A stretch of DNA of 27,372 nt. Origin: Bacillota bacterium (lineage in GTDB: Bacteria > Bacillota > Clostridia > Acetivibrionales > Acetivibrionaceae). The notes beneath the pieces were generated by a model that was given only the letters and a program-made list of their open reading frames with translations, was not told the DNA's origin and did not search any database. The translations under genes were made by a program, and so were the position numbers. Position 1 is the first letter of the stretch; each line of letters starts with the position of its first letter. Positions 17,391 through 25,355 of the stretch are shown here, piece by piece. The stretch lies in NCBI GenBank assembly GCA_023398495.1, contig JAEWSG010000155.1, positions 1 through 27,372 of the forward strand. Direction: 5' to 3'.

Positions 17391-17465
17391 GCCTTGTAAA
17401 ATTTGATTTTCGTGATATTGTATTAAGGAAATTGAAGTGCGATGTAAAATCTTTATCGCATTCAA
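17391..17465 (-). repeat. Dispersed intergenic element, copy 2 (inverted)
   Basis: Read on the minus strand, this begins gcgataaagattttacatcg and continues cttcaatttcctt. It matches 20255-20330 on the plus strand over about 70 bases. The two copies bracket sigI-rsgI as an imperfect inverted repeat. Confidence 0.65.
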
Positions 17466-17555
17466 TATAGTATATAAGTCCTATAAATAGGACTAGGGTC
17501 ATATTGAGAAGCACTACCCTGCAATGATATAACAAAATTGCATTGACAAAATATC

Positions 17556-17636
17556 ATTCGAAAAGGCAAAACTGACGAAAGTCAGTGACGCAAAGCTACG
17601 GATCTACCAGACTTTAACTCCAAAGTATGTCGAATC
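17556..17636 (+). promoter_or_regulatory. Cyclic di-GMP-I (GEMM) riboswitch-like element
   Basis: The plus strand shows the class I c-di-GMP aptamer core in order: aaggcaaa; a 6-bp stem actgac/gtcagt capped by a GAAA tetraloop (17571-17586); then gacgcaaagctacgg (17587-17601) and atctacc. The outer stem can form from attcga (17556-17561) and tcgaat (17630-17635). The second hairpin is reduced to acttt/aaagt, and the usual conserved 3' strand is hard to see, so the aptamer may be divergent or decayed. The 3' part overlaps the last codons of rsgI on the other strand. No plus-strand gene follows before 20482, so any controlled RNA would be antisense to rsgI-sigI. Confidence 0.6.
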
Positions 17637-19007
17637 TTTCCTCTCGATATCGGTAGTAATTTCTTCAATCCAAAGATAAAACAATCTGTGCCTTATATAT
17701 CTATTGGGATGATTAAATGATTGAAAAGACATTAGATTTTCATCTGCTAAACCGGGTACCTTTCTGAAGGTTGCATCTTCGTAAAAGGTAGCTGAGCCAT
17801 CAAACTGTTTAAGAATAATTTTAAAATTCTCATGCTTCAGGTAATATCCTGGAAAGTTTTTTGACTCAAAGGAAATACACTTCGGATCAGCAAGACCAGG
17901 AACTATTTTAAATATGGAATCTTCTAAAGGTTCAACATTTGGTGAAATACGAGCTTCAAATAATTGATGCCGTATATATTGTCCACTGTAATTATATGAT
18001 TCAAACCTCATAAATGGTGAATATATAATTTTATTAGTTGTTGTAGGTGTCGATTCTGATTTTGATGTTGCTATTGGTGTTGCAATTGGTGTAAACGTTA
18101 ATGCTGAGCGTGGTGTTATGGATGGTGCTGAGGTTAAGGTTAAAGTTGAAGCTGGTGCTGGTGCTACTGCTGGAGTTAGTGCTGGAGTTGGTATTGATAT
18201 TGATGTTGGTGTTGATGTTGCTATTTTAGTAGTTGCTGGTATTTGTGCAGTTGTTTCTACTTTTAGTACACCCTTTATTAACTCGTTAACGCTAACTGTT
18301 TTTGCATCTTCAATTGAAAAATCTTTTTTCAAATTTCGATATTTATTATATAAGACATATCTGCCAGTAGATATTCCTTCGCTTCGAGCACCTTTTCTTT
18401 CATTTATGCTCGATTCCAGAAGAAAGACTCTTGCATCTTCATTCTCCTGTATTTTATTTTTCAAGGAGCTCATCAAAGTGTCAAGTTTTTCCTTTTTGAC
18501 TTGATATTCTTTATCATCTTTTTTGTTGTTTAAAGTACTTGAGATTAATACATAATCCTTTTCAGTGCCACTCAGAGCTGAACTTTTTTTGACTTTAGCT
18601 ATTATAATATCAACAGTTTCCAATAGACTGAGCTTATCTGGAGTTAACTTGTCAACAAGAGCTGCTGCGTCTTTATTCAAGGGGACTAATCTTAAAACAT
18701 TACCGGACTGGTCAATTCCGATTTCCAAGCTCGGATTGATATCAACATCAACGTATGCAAAAACTTTTGTCTCAGAGGACATATTTGTTATACCTAAGTA
18801 GCAAGTTATAATAAATAAAATGCATGCAACACTTATCATAAGTTTTGTCAAAACGGACCTGGTGTTAATTATTTCCTCTTGAGAGAATTCAATTTGTTTT
18901 CCTACATAAGTTGTAGGTTTTTTATCAATATAAAAACATTGGAAATCGTCAGTTGTAACTATTGCTTTGTTTTTTGTCAATCTTAATACAATGCCTTTGT
19001 ATTTCAT
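17604..19007 (-). CDS. rsgI: RsgI-type membrane anti-sigma factor with CBM42 sensor
   Basis: The ATG at 19005-19007 with aggagg 7 bases upstream gives 467 residues. Order: RsgI_N domain (about 1-50) that binds SigI in the cytoplasm; one membrane helix (about 53-74); the RsgI extracytoplasmic domain starting VFAYVDVDINPSLE; a long Pro/Thr/Ser/Ala linker (about 255-325) from repetitive DNA; and a C-terminal module (about 328-467) with three repeats of the FESYNYxGxYIRH / VPGLAD type, which is CBM42 (AbfB family, binds arabinofuranose side chains). In C. thermocellum, RsgI proteins sense polysaccharide outside the cell and release SigI. A CBM42 sensor inside an arabinoxylanase cluster points to arabinoxylan as the signal. 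Its 3' end overlaps a riboswitch-like element on the other strand. Confidence 0.93.
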   Translation of the reverse strand: MKYKGIVLRLTKNKAIVTTDDFQCFYIDKKPTTYVGKQIEFSQEEIINTRSVLTKLMISVACILFIITCYLGITNMSSETKVFAYVDVDINPSLEIGIDQSGNVLRLVPLNKDAAALVDKLTPDKLSLLETVDIIIAKVKKSSALSGTEKDYVLISSTLNNKKDDKEYQVKKEKLDTLMSSLKNKIQENEDARVFLLESSINERKGARSEGISTGRYVLYNKYRNLKKDFSIEDAKTVSVNELIKGVLKVETTAQIPATTKIATSTPTSISIPTPALTPAVAPAPASTLTLTSAPSITPRSALTFTPIATPIATSKSESTPTTTNKIIYSPFMRFESYNYSGQYIRHQLFEARISPNVEPLEDSIFKIVPGLADPKCISFESKNFPGYYLKHENFKIILKQFDGSATFYEDATFRKVPGLADENLMSFQSFNHPNRYIRHRLFYLWIEEITTDIERKDSTYFGVKVW

Positions 19008-19106
19008 TTCTACTCCTCCTAACAATGCAGATTTAAAGTAAAACTTTGTCAATCTAGGTTCAGAAAGCCTACAGTTTAAGCGACACATTAAAACCTTTTA
19101 ATGCTA

Positions 19107-19841
19107 CTAAAATAATTTATTTAAATATGCCTTGAAATTTTCGTAATCATTATCAAGTATTATACATAAGCATATAATAAATGCCCTGTTTCTTTCGACG
19201 GTTTTGGGATGAACATCTATTAACTTTGTAAGCTCTTTCATCTTGATATATTTCTTAGTTTTCAATTTTTGATATATATTCTTATTATCAATAATTTTCT
19301 TTGCGATGCTCATACACATTTGCTTCGAGTCTTTATGTTTGGGAATGTACTCAGGCAAATTAACTATATTTAGTCCGAAGGTTTCCAATTGTTTTGAAAA
19401 ATCCTTCAATTCATAAATAAATTCATACCTGTCTGTTTCATAACCAACATCAGACATGCTTAATTTCTCTTCAAGCTTGTTTTCACCACTAGTATCAAAA
19501 CATGATAAAGGTATTTCATTTTTGCTTATAGAGGATGTATTTCTAAAATAATCTATCATCCTTCTTTTGATTACCATTTCAGCAAATTTAAAAAAATTTT
19601 TACTTTTGTTGTTGTCAAATTTAATAATAGCCTCGTCAAAAGCCATCAGTCCAATACTATATTCATCACTGCTCTTCAAATCAACTAGCTTTGAGTTAAA
19701 GCTTGAGATTACTTTTAGTATAAATGGTATATAGTCCTCTATAAACTTTTCCTTTAACTGCTTGTCCCCATTCTTAATATTCTCAATAATTTGAGACGCA
19801 GTTATACCAGTATAATTTAGAATAGTTGAAATAAACAGCAT
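19107..19841 (-). CDS. sigI: Alternative sigma factor SigI
   Basis: This 244-residue sigma-70 family protein is of the SigI type. Region 2-like helices run about 35-105 (YSIGLMAFDEAIIKFD, FFKFAEMVIKRRMIDYFRN) and a C-terminal SigI helix-turn-helix-like part contains HPKTVERNRAFI. gaggg precedes the ATG at 19839-19841. rsgI follows 99 bases downstream in the same direction, the usual sigI-rsgI order. SigI should direct RNA polymerase to its own operon and to some of the surrounding dockerin genes when RsgI detects polysaccharide. Promoter sites could not be identified with confidence. Confidence 0.92.
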   Translation of the reverse strand: MLFISTILNYTGITASQIIENIKNGDKQLKEKFIEDYIPFILKVISSFNSKLVDLKSSDEYSIGLMAFDEAIIKFDNNKSKNFFKFAEMVIKRRMIDYFRNTSSISKNEIPLSCFDTSGENKLEEKLSMSDVGYETDRYEFIYELKDFSKQLETFGLNIVNLPEYIPKHKDSKQMCMSIAKKIIDNKNIYQKLKTKKYIKMKELTKLIDVHPKTVERNRAFIICLCIILDNDYENFKAYLNKLF

Positions 19842-20481
19842 ATTTTTTCCCTCATCAACAATAATATTATTAAAGTTACTTCATACTGCAGCGGAGGCTA
19901 CAATCAAAGTAGCAAATCATATCCAAACATAAAGCCGGAGGTTTGGATGTTTATCTATTTATCAATATATTCGATAGCTATTCGATTTTTAAGTCCGGAA
20001 TTACAAATATAATTTCGGAATATTTGATTAAATTATTAATTATATGTTTTATAAAACATTATTATTTATTAATCCAGCTTTTCGCGAAATCAGGCCATCT
20101 CTTTTTTATGCCTGAGAAGGTGCATTTCTTTCTGACATAAAAAAGTTTATCGATTTTTCATAAATGTACTAAAATTCCCAACTTAAAAAAAACATTTATT
20201 ACGAACTCATAATGTAGAAAGTGAACATAACATTAATGAACGCAATAAAGATTGATCGCAATAAAGATTTTACATCACGCTTCAATTTCCTTGATCTATT
20301 GTCGTGAAAATTAAATTTGTCGTTGGCAAAACGTTTTTGCGATTTATATAAGAATACTGCAGGATATATATTTAAAAATTTTATACAATGAGAATTAAAT
20401 ATAATTTATGGTCTGATAAATCTGAGAACTAATATTATCTAACATAAAATTAGTTAATAATCAAAAGGGGGTATTTATGTT
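19842..20481. other. Divergent intergenic region between sigI and the GH27 gene
   Basis: No convincing gene is seen in 640 bases. It holds a motif shared with 3626-3652 (19888-19913), a hairpin atccaaac/gtttggat (19921-19948), a 10-bp inverted repeat cttttttatg/cataaaaaag (20101-20110 and 20136-20145), the dispersed element (20237-20345) and a TATAAT at 20400-20405 without a clear -35 box. Promoters for both sigI and the GH27 gene should lie here. Confidence 0.5.
20237..20345 (+). repeat. Dispersed intergenic element, copy 3
   Basis: tgaacgcaataaagatt (20237-20253) is followed by a partial second copy from about 20255, then by the conserved body through cttcaatttccttgat (20279 onward) and a small hairpin gcaaaa/ttttgc. 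It matches 17391-17465 in inverted orientation and 11924-11992 in direct orientation, and lies about 140 bases ahead of the GH27 gene. Confidence 0.65.
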
Positions 20482-22299
20482 ATGAGGAAATTTGGTGTAG
20501 TAATCGCTTTTAGTATTATTGTTGGTATGCTTACCATGTTGCCAGCTTTAAATGCAGGGGCATTAGACAACAATATTGCTAAAACACCACCAATGGGATG
20601 GAACAGTTGGAATATTTTTGCCGGTAACATCAATGAAACACAAATCAAACAGATTGCTGATGCAATGGTAAGTTCAGGAATGAAGGATGCGGGTTATGTG
20701 TATCTGAATTTAGACGATAACTGGATGGCAAATCCAGCACGTGATGCTAGTGGGAACCTTAGGGCTGACCCTAAACGATTTCCAAGCGGAATAAAAGCTT
20801 TAGCAGATTATGTTCACGCTAAGGGTCTTAAGCTTGGAATATATGGAGATCGTGGTACCATGACATGTATGAATATTCCTCAAAGCGGAAGCAAAGGTTA
20901 TGAGGATAGAGATGCAAAAACATTTGCTTCATGGGGGATTGATTACTTAAAATACGACAACTGTAATATACCATACGGAAGTAATATGAAAACCGATTAC
21001 CAGAAAATGCAGACAGCTCTTGCCAATTGCGGAAGACCTATAGTTTTCAGTATTTGTGCATGGGAATATCAGGACTGGATGCCTGCAACAGGTAATTTAT
21101 GGCGTACCACACGTGATATAGTGGATAAATGGGATGCAACAGGTCATCAATACGGTTTCGTTGGTATTATAAATGCAATTGATCAAAATTCCAAATACAC
21201 CAACTCAGCAAAGCCCGGAGCATGGAATGATCCTGATATGCTTGAGATCGGAAACCGCGGCTGTACAACAGAGGAATACCGTACACAGATGAGTATGTGG
21301 TGTATGATGGCGTCTCCGCTTCTTGCAGGAAATGATGTAAGAAACATGTCGCAAGCCACAAAGGATATTTTGCTTAATAAGGAAGTAATTGCTATTAACC
21401 AAGATCCCGCAGGAAAACAAGGTTACAGGGTTAAGAGCACAAACGGTCTTGAGGTTTGGGTTAAGCCACTTGGTACAGACGGAACTACAAAGGCAGTTGC
21501 ATTGCTTAACAGGAACTCGTCAGCGTCTAATATAACTGTTAATTGGTCGGATATTGGTATGACTGGAAGCCTTAATGTGCGTGATTTATGGGCTAAAGCC
21601 GACAAGGGCAGTTTTAATGGCTCTTATTCAGCACTTGTACCTTCACATGGAACAGTTGTGCTTAAGGTTTCCAGCAATTCGATTGTGCCGCCAACTCCGG
21701 TTAAAAGAAGTGCTTTTACAAAACTGGAAGCAGAGGAGTATAACAGTATTAATTCTTCAACTATCGAAATAGTAGGTGGTGCTCCTAATGGCGGAAGTGG
21801 CTTAGGATATATTGAAAACGGCGATTATACGGTATATAAGAGTATAGATTTCGGAAACGGGGCAACCTCATTTAAAGCAATGGTTGCAACTCAGGAAAAC
21901 TCTAATATAGAGTTAAGATTAGACAGCCCAACAGGTACCCTCGTAGGTACACTGCCGGTAGCGTTAACGGAAGGCTGGAATTCATATCAGGAGCAAACCT
22001 GCAATATTAGTAAAGTCACAGGTGTAAAAGATCTATATTTAGTGTTTACAGGTGCTGTAAACTTTGACTCGTTTATATTTGGCGTAGCAAGTGAACCGAA
22101 AACCAAAGGTGATGTAAATGGAGATGGCAATGTAAATTCAATAGACTTTGCTTTACTCAGACTCCATTTGCTTGGTGATACTCCGCTCACAGGTAATAAT
22201 CTTTTAAGTGCTGATGTAAATGGAGATGGCAATGTAAATTCGATAGACTTTGCTTTGATGAGACAATACTTGCTGGGTATAATATCTTCTTTTGGTTGA
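20482..22299 (+). CDS. GH27 alpha-galactosidase/beta-L-arabinopyranosidase with CBM6 and dockerin
   Basis: This 605-residue protein has a signal peptide (about 1-28). The GH27 barrel and C-terminal beta domain (about 32-400) begin TPPMGWNSWN and carry the nucleophile Asp159 in LKYDNCN and a likely acid/base Asp212 in WRTTRDI, with the WNDPDML substrate-site motif. CBM6 (about 406-535) is of the NGGSGxGYIENGDY type, and a dockerin (about 541-605) follows. The retaining enzyme would remove terminal alpha-galactose or beta-L-arabinopyranose from hemicellulose side chains; sequence alone does not separate the two. The ATG at 20482 follows aaaaggggg with about 10 bases spacing. An out-of-frame ATG at 20477 gives only a two-codon frame. 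Confidence 0.95.
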   Translation: MRKFGVVIAFSIIVGMLTMLPALNAGALDNNIAKTPPMGWNSWNIFAGNINETQIKQIADAMVSSGMKDAGYVYLNLDDNWMANPARDASGNLRADPKRFPSGIKALADYVHAKGLKLGIYGDRGTMTCMNIPQSGSKGYEDRDAKTFASWGIDYLKYDNCNIPYGSNMKTDYQKMQTALANCGRPIVFSICAWEYQDWMPATGNLWRTTRDIVDKWDATGHQYGFVGIINAIDQNSKYTNSAKPGAWNDPDMLEIGNRGCTTEEYRTQMSMWCMMASPLLAGNDVRNMSQATKDILLNKEVIAINQDPAGKQGYRVKSTNGLEVWVKPLGTDGTTKAVALLNRNSSASNITVNWSDIGMTGSLNVRDLWAKADKGSFNGSYSALVPSHGTVVLKVSSNSIVPPTPVKRSAFTKLEAEEYNSINSSTIEIVGGAPNGGSGLGYIENGDYTVYKSIDFGNGATSFKAMVATQENSNIELRLDSPTGTLVGTLPVALTEGWNSYQEQTCNISKVTGVKDLYLVFTGAVNFDSFIFGVASEPKTKGDVNGDGNVNSIDFALLRLHLLGDTPLTGNNLLSADVNGDGNVNSIDFALMRQYLLGIISSFG

Positions 22300-22362
22300 T
22301 AAGTTGATAATGAAGATTAGAGATTATTAATGTTAAAAAGCAGTAGAAAACGGTGATAGACT

Positions 22363-23253
22363 ATGAAAAAAAGATTGTTTTTTTCTGTTCTTGTCATAGC
22401 TGTTTTGGGATTAATGCTAACCGGTTGTCGCTTTCTTTTGGACAACCGGTTGGAACTTACATACGGAGATACCCTGCCTGCTGGTATCAAATTGCGTAAT
22501 GTTTCCGGGACAGCAAACAGGATAGATGATATAAAAAGTAAATATAAAGTGGTTTTCTACCTCGATAGCACGAATGATGATTGCATAAGAAGGTTGGATT
22601 GCATATCCAAGATGATTGATTTATTGAGTTTTGCAGATTTGCGTTATGTATTAGTATGGGAAGACCAGATACCTGTTGAGGAGATGAAGAAAGCAGGAAT
22701 TGATTTGAGCTTTAATTATTCACTGGAGGGCAAGGTTTTCTTAAGCGAATCGAAACCTACTGCATTTCTTGCTGATGAAAATAACAAAATTACAATGGTT
22801 ACGGGATACAGTTACATATCATTAGTAAATAAAATTATTGAGTTGAACGGAAATAAAGATTTAAGTGCTCAGGCCATAGATATGATTTTAAAGAGTGCAG
22901 AAGGGATCAATACATCTGCTCAAGATAGAAGTACAAAAACCATGCTTATGTTTATTTCGTCAGGTTGCAGGACTTGCAGAGAAGTAGAAGACATTGTATG
23001 TAAAAACATTGATTCCATGCAAAAGAATATAAATGTAATTTCAGTCAGACCTGATTTTGATATGCAACAGGAATACGATCAGTATTTTGAAGTTGACCCT
23101 CAACAGATATATTTTAATATATTTGCTTGTGCACAGAATATTGAGGCAAGCAATCGAAAATATCCGATGTTTTTTATAATTAATAGTGACAAGACTATTG
23201 AAAAGTTCTTTACAGATCCTAATGAAGCAGTTAATTACACATTGGGACTTTAA
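22363..23253 (+). CDS. Thioredoxin-fold lipoprotein with CXXC motif
   Basis: The 296-residue protein has a lipoprotein signal (LTGC, lipidated Cys22), so it should be anchored on the outer face of the membrane. It looks like two thioredoxin-fold halves. The first (about 60-165) has VVFYLDSTNDDCIRRLDCIS in the place of an active site. The second (about 190-296) has MLMFISSGCRTC with Cys202 and Cys205 as a CXXC pair and a cis-Pro-like YPMFFI near the end. This resembles TlpA/ResA/CcmG-type extracytoplasmic thiol-disulfide proteins. It lies 63 bases after the GH27 gene with no terminator between, so it is probably cotranscribed. It might keep CXXCH cysteines reduced for haem attachment, or repair disulfides in secreted enzymes; neither is shown. 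The ribosome site is weak. Confidence 0.7.
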   Translation: MKKRLFFSVLVIAVLGLMLTGCRFLLDNRLELTYGDTLPAGIKLRNVSGTANRIDDIKSKYKVVFYLDSTNDDCIRRLDCISKMIDLLSFADLRYVLVWEDQIPVEEMKKAGIDLSFNYSLEGKVFLSESKPTAFLADENNKITMVTGYSYISLVNKIIELNGNKDLSAQAIDMILKSAEGINTSAQDRSTKTMLMFISSGCRTCREVEDIVCKNIDSMQKNINVISVRPDFDMQQEYDQYFEVDPQQIYFNIFACAQNIEASNRKYPMFFIINSDKTIEKFFTDPNEAVNYTLGL

Positions 23254-23279
23254 AGTATTATTTTTTTTGATAACTATAT

Positions 23280-23296
23280 TGAACGCGATAAAGATT
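23280..23296 (+). promoter_or_regulatory. Short shared motif upstream of the GH30 gene
   Basis: tgaacgcgataaagatt recurs as tgaacgcaataaagatt at 20237-20253 upstream of the GH27 gene, and as tgaatgcgataaagatt on the minus strand at 17448-17464. Two of the three lie ahead of glycosidase genes on the same strand, so it may be a promoter or operator piece, or part of the dispersed element. Confidence 0.35.
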
Positions 23297-23358
23297 TATA
23301 AGAAATTATATTAAGTTATGTGCATTAAAATATTTTATATAATTGGAGGGGTTAAGAA

Positions 23359-25278
23359 ATGAAAAGGTTAAAAAATGTACTGTTGATTGTAACTGTTTTA
23401 TCAGTTATTCTGACCCAGTTATTCAGTTACACAATGACGACAGAGGCAGCAAGTGATGTGACAGTAAATTTATCTGCACAAAAGCAATTGATCAAAGGTT
23501 TTGGAGGAATAAATTTTCCGACCTGGATTGCAGATTTAACACCTGCTCAAAGGGAAACAGCTTTTGGCAATGGACCAAACCAGTTGGGTTTTACAATTCT
23601 AAGAATCCATGTAGATGAGAACAGAAATAATTGGTCTAAGGAATTGGCAACTGCACAAAAAGCGGTAGAAAAAGGAGCAATAGTTTTTGCTTCGCCATGG
23701 AATCCACCAAATGATATGGTTGAAACCTTCACTCGTAATGGTCAGGCAAATCAGAAACGTCTAAGATACGACAAGTATGCTGCGTATGCACAGCACCTTA
23801 ATGATTTTGTTACATATATGAAAAATAACGGCGTTAACCTTTATGCTATTTCTGTCCAGAATGAGCCTGATTATGCACATACCTGGACATGGTGGACACC
23901 ACAGGAAATACTTCGTTTTATGAAAGAAAATGCAGGGACAATTAATTGTAGAGTAATGGCACCCGAGTCGTTTCAATATCTGAAAAATATATCTGACCCT
24001 ATTTTGAACGATCCGCAGGCTCTTGCCAATATGGATATTCTTGGTGCTCACTTTTATGGTACCAGCTTTAGTAATATGAGATATCCTCTTTTTGAGCAAA
24101 AAGGAGCAGGAAAAGAACTCTGGATGACAGAGGTGTATGTACCTAATAGTGACAACAACTCAGCTGATCGCTGGCCTGAAGCATTAGAGGTTGCACATAA
24201 TATGCATGGTGCTCTTGTAGAGGGTAATTTTCAGGCATATGTATGGTGGTACATAAGAAGGCAATACAGTCCTATGAAAGAGGATGGAAATATAAGCAAA
24301 CGTGGTTATATGATGGCACATTATTCTAAATATGTTCGTCCTGGATATTATAGGGTTGATGCAACAAAAAATCCGAATACAAACGTTTATGTATCTGCTT
24401 ATAAAGGTGATAACAAAGTTGTTATCGTTGCAATTAACAAAGGTAATTCTGCAGTAACTCAGAAATTTAATTTACAGAATGGATCAACTTCAAGTGTGGC
24501 TAGATATGTAACTACCGGAAGTTCAAACCTGGCAACAAATTCAAGTATTGCTGTATCAAATGGTTCTTTTTCAGCACAGCTTCCTGCGCAGAGCGTTACA
24601 ACCTTCGTAGGTCAATTGGGAGGCGGACAAACTGATCCAACACCAACAACTACAGTTCCACCAGTTCCTACACCAGTAGCTGTTACTGAAAGAAGTGCAT
24701 TTTCAACATTGGAAGTAGAGGAGTTTAACGATATTAAATCTTCGACAATTCAGATAGTGGGTGCTGCAAATGGTGGAAGCGGAATTGGATACATAAATAA
24801 CGGCGATTATCTGGTATATAAAAAGGTTAACTTTGGAAACGGTGCAACCTCATTCAAAGCTCTTGTTACAACTAATGCTGCTACCAGTATTGAACTACGA
24901 TTAAATAGCCCTACCGGTACACTTATAGGTACATTGCCGGTGGCTTCAACAGGTGGATTTAATGCATATCAGGAGCAAACTTGCAGTATTAGTAATGTTA
25001 CAGGATTAAATGACTTATATCTTATATTTAAAGGTGCTGTAAATATAGATTCGTTTACATTTACCGGAAGTCAGTCGGTTAAAAGAGGCGATATAAATGG
25101 TGATGGCAATGTAAATTCACTAGACTTTGCATTATTAAGGATGCATTTACTTGGCATATCTCCGCTTACAGGCGAAAGTCTTTTAAATGCCGATGTAAAT
25201 GGTGACGGAAATGCCAACGCTATCGACTTTGCATTGTTAAGACAATATTTACTAGGTATTATATCTTCTTTCAACTAA
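23359..25278 (+). CDS. GH30 (subfamily 8-like) glucuronoxylanase with CBM6 and dockerin
   Basis: The ATG follows ggagggg. The 639-residue protein has a signal peptide (about 1-31, TEAA). The catalytic barrel plus side beta domain (about 33-420) has acid/base Glu169 in SVQNEPDY and nucleophile Glu258 in WMTEVYVP. The WWYIRRQYSPMKEDG segment carries the arginine that recognises the methylglucuronate side chain in subfamily 8 enzymes such as XynC, so cleavage of glucuronoxylan near MeGlcA branches is expected. CBM6 (about 445-570) and a dockerin (about 574-639) follow. In the first dockerin repeat Leu replaces the usual Ile (NSLDFA), and the second has Ala in place of Ser (NAIDFA). No terminator separates it from the next gene. 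Confidence 0.94.
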   Translation: MKRLKNVLLIVTVLSVILTQLFSYTMTTEAASDVTVNLSAQKQLIKGFGGINFPTWIADLTPAQRETAFGNGPNQLGFTILRIHVDENRNNWSKELATAQKAVEKGAIVFASPWNPPNDMVETFTRNGQANQKRLRYDKYAAYAQHLNDFVTYMKNNGVNLYAISVQNEPDYAHTWTWWTPQEILRFMKENAGTINCRVMAPESFQYLKNISDPILNDPQALANMDILGAHFYGTSFSNMRYPLFEQKGAGKELWMTEVYVPNSDNNSADRWPEALEVAHNMHGALVEGNFQAYVWWYIRRQYSPMKEDGNISKRGYMMAHYSKYVRPGYYRVDATKNPNTNVYVSAYKGDNKVVIVAINKGNSAVTQKFNLQNGSTSSVARYVTTGSSNLATNSSIAVSNGSFSAQLPAQSVTTFVGQLGGGQTDPTPTTTVPPVPTPVAVTERSAFSTLEVEEFNDIKSSTIQIVGAANGGSGIGYINNGDYLVYKKVNFGNGATSFKALVTTNAATSIELRLNSPTGTLIGTLPVASTGGFNAYQEQTCSISNVTGLNDLYLIFKGAVNIDSFTFTGSQSVKRGDINGDGNVNSLDFALLRMHLLGISPLTGESLLNADVNGDGNANAIDFALLRQYLLGIISSFN

Positions 25279-25355
25279 CCTCTATAAACTATTGAAACAT
25301 GACCTGATGCTGGTGTTTGCATTATGATAAATTGCTTTGTTGGGGAGGGAAATTA

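Noticed and set aside
18118..18504. Plus-strand reading frame rich in Gly, Val and Ala
   Set aside because: It is the complement of the repetitive Pro/Thr linker of rsgI, with no ribosome site and low-complexity composition.
19943..20140. Small hydrophobic reading frame in the sigI-GH27 gap
   Set aside because: No ribosome site, AT-rich random-looking composition, and it runs through an inverted repeat.
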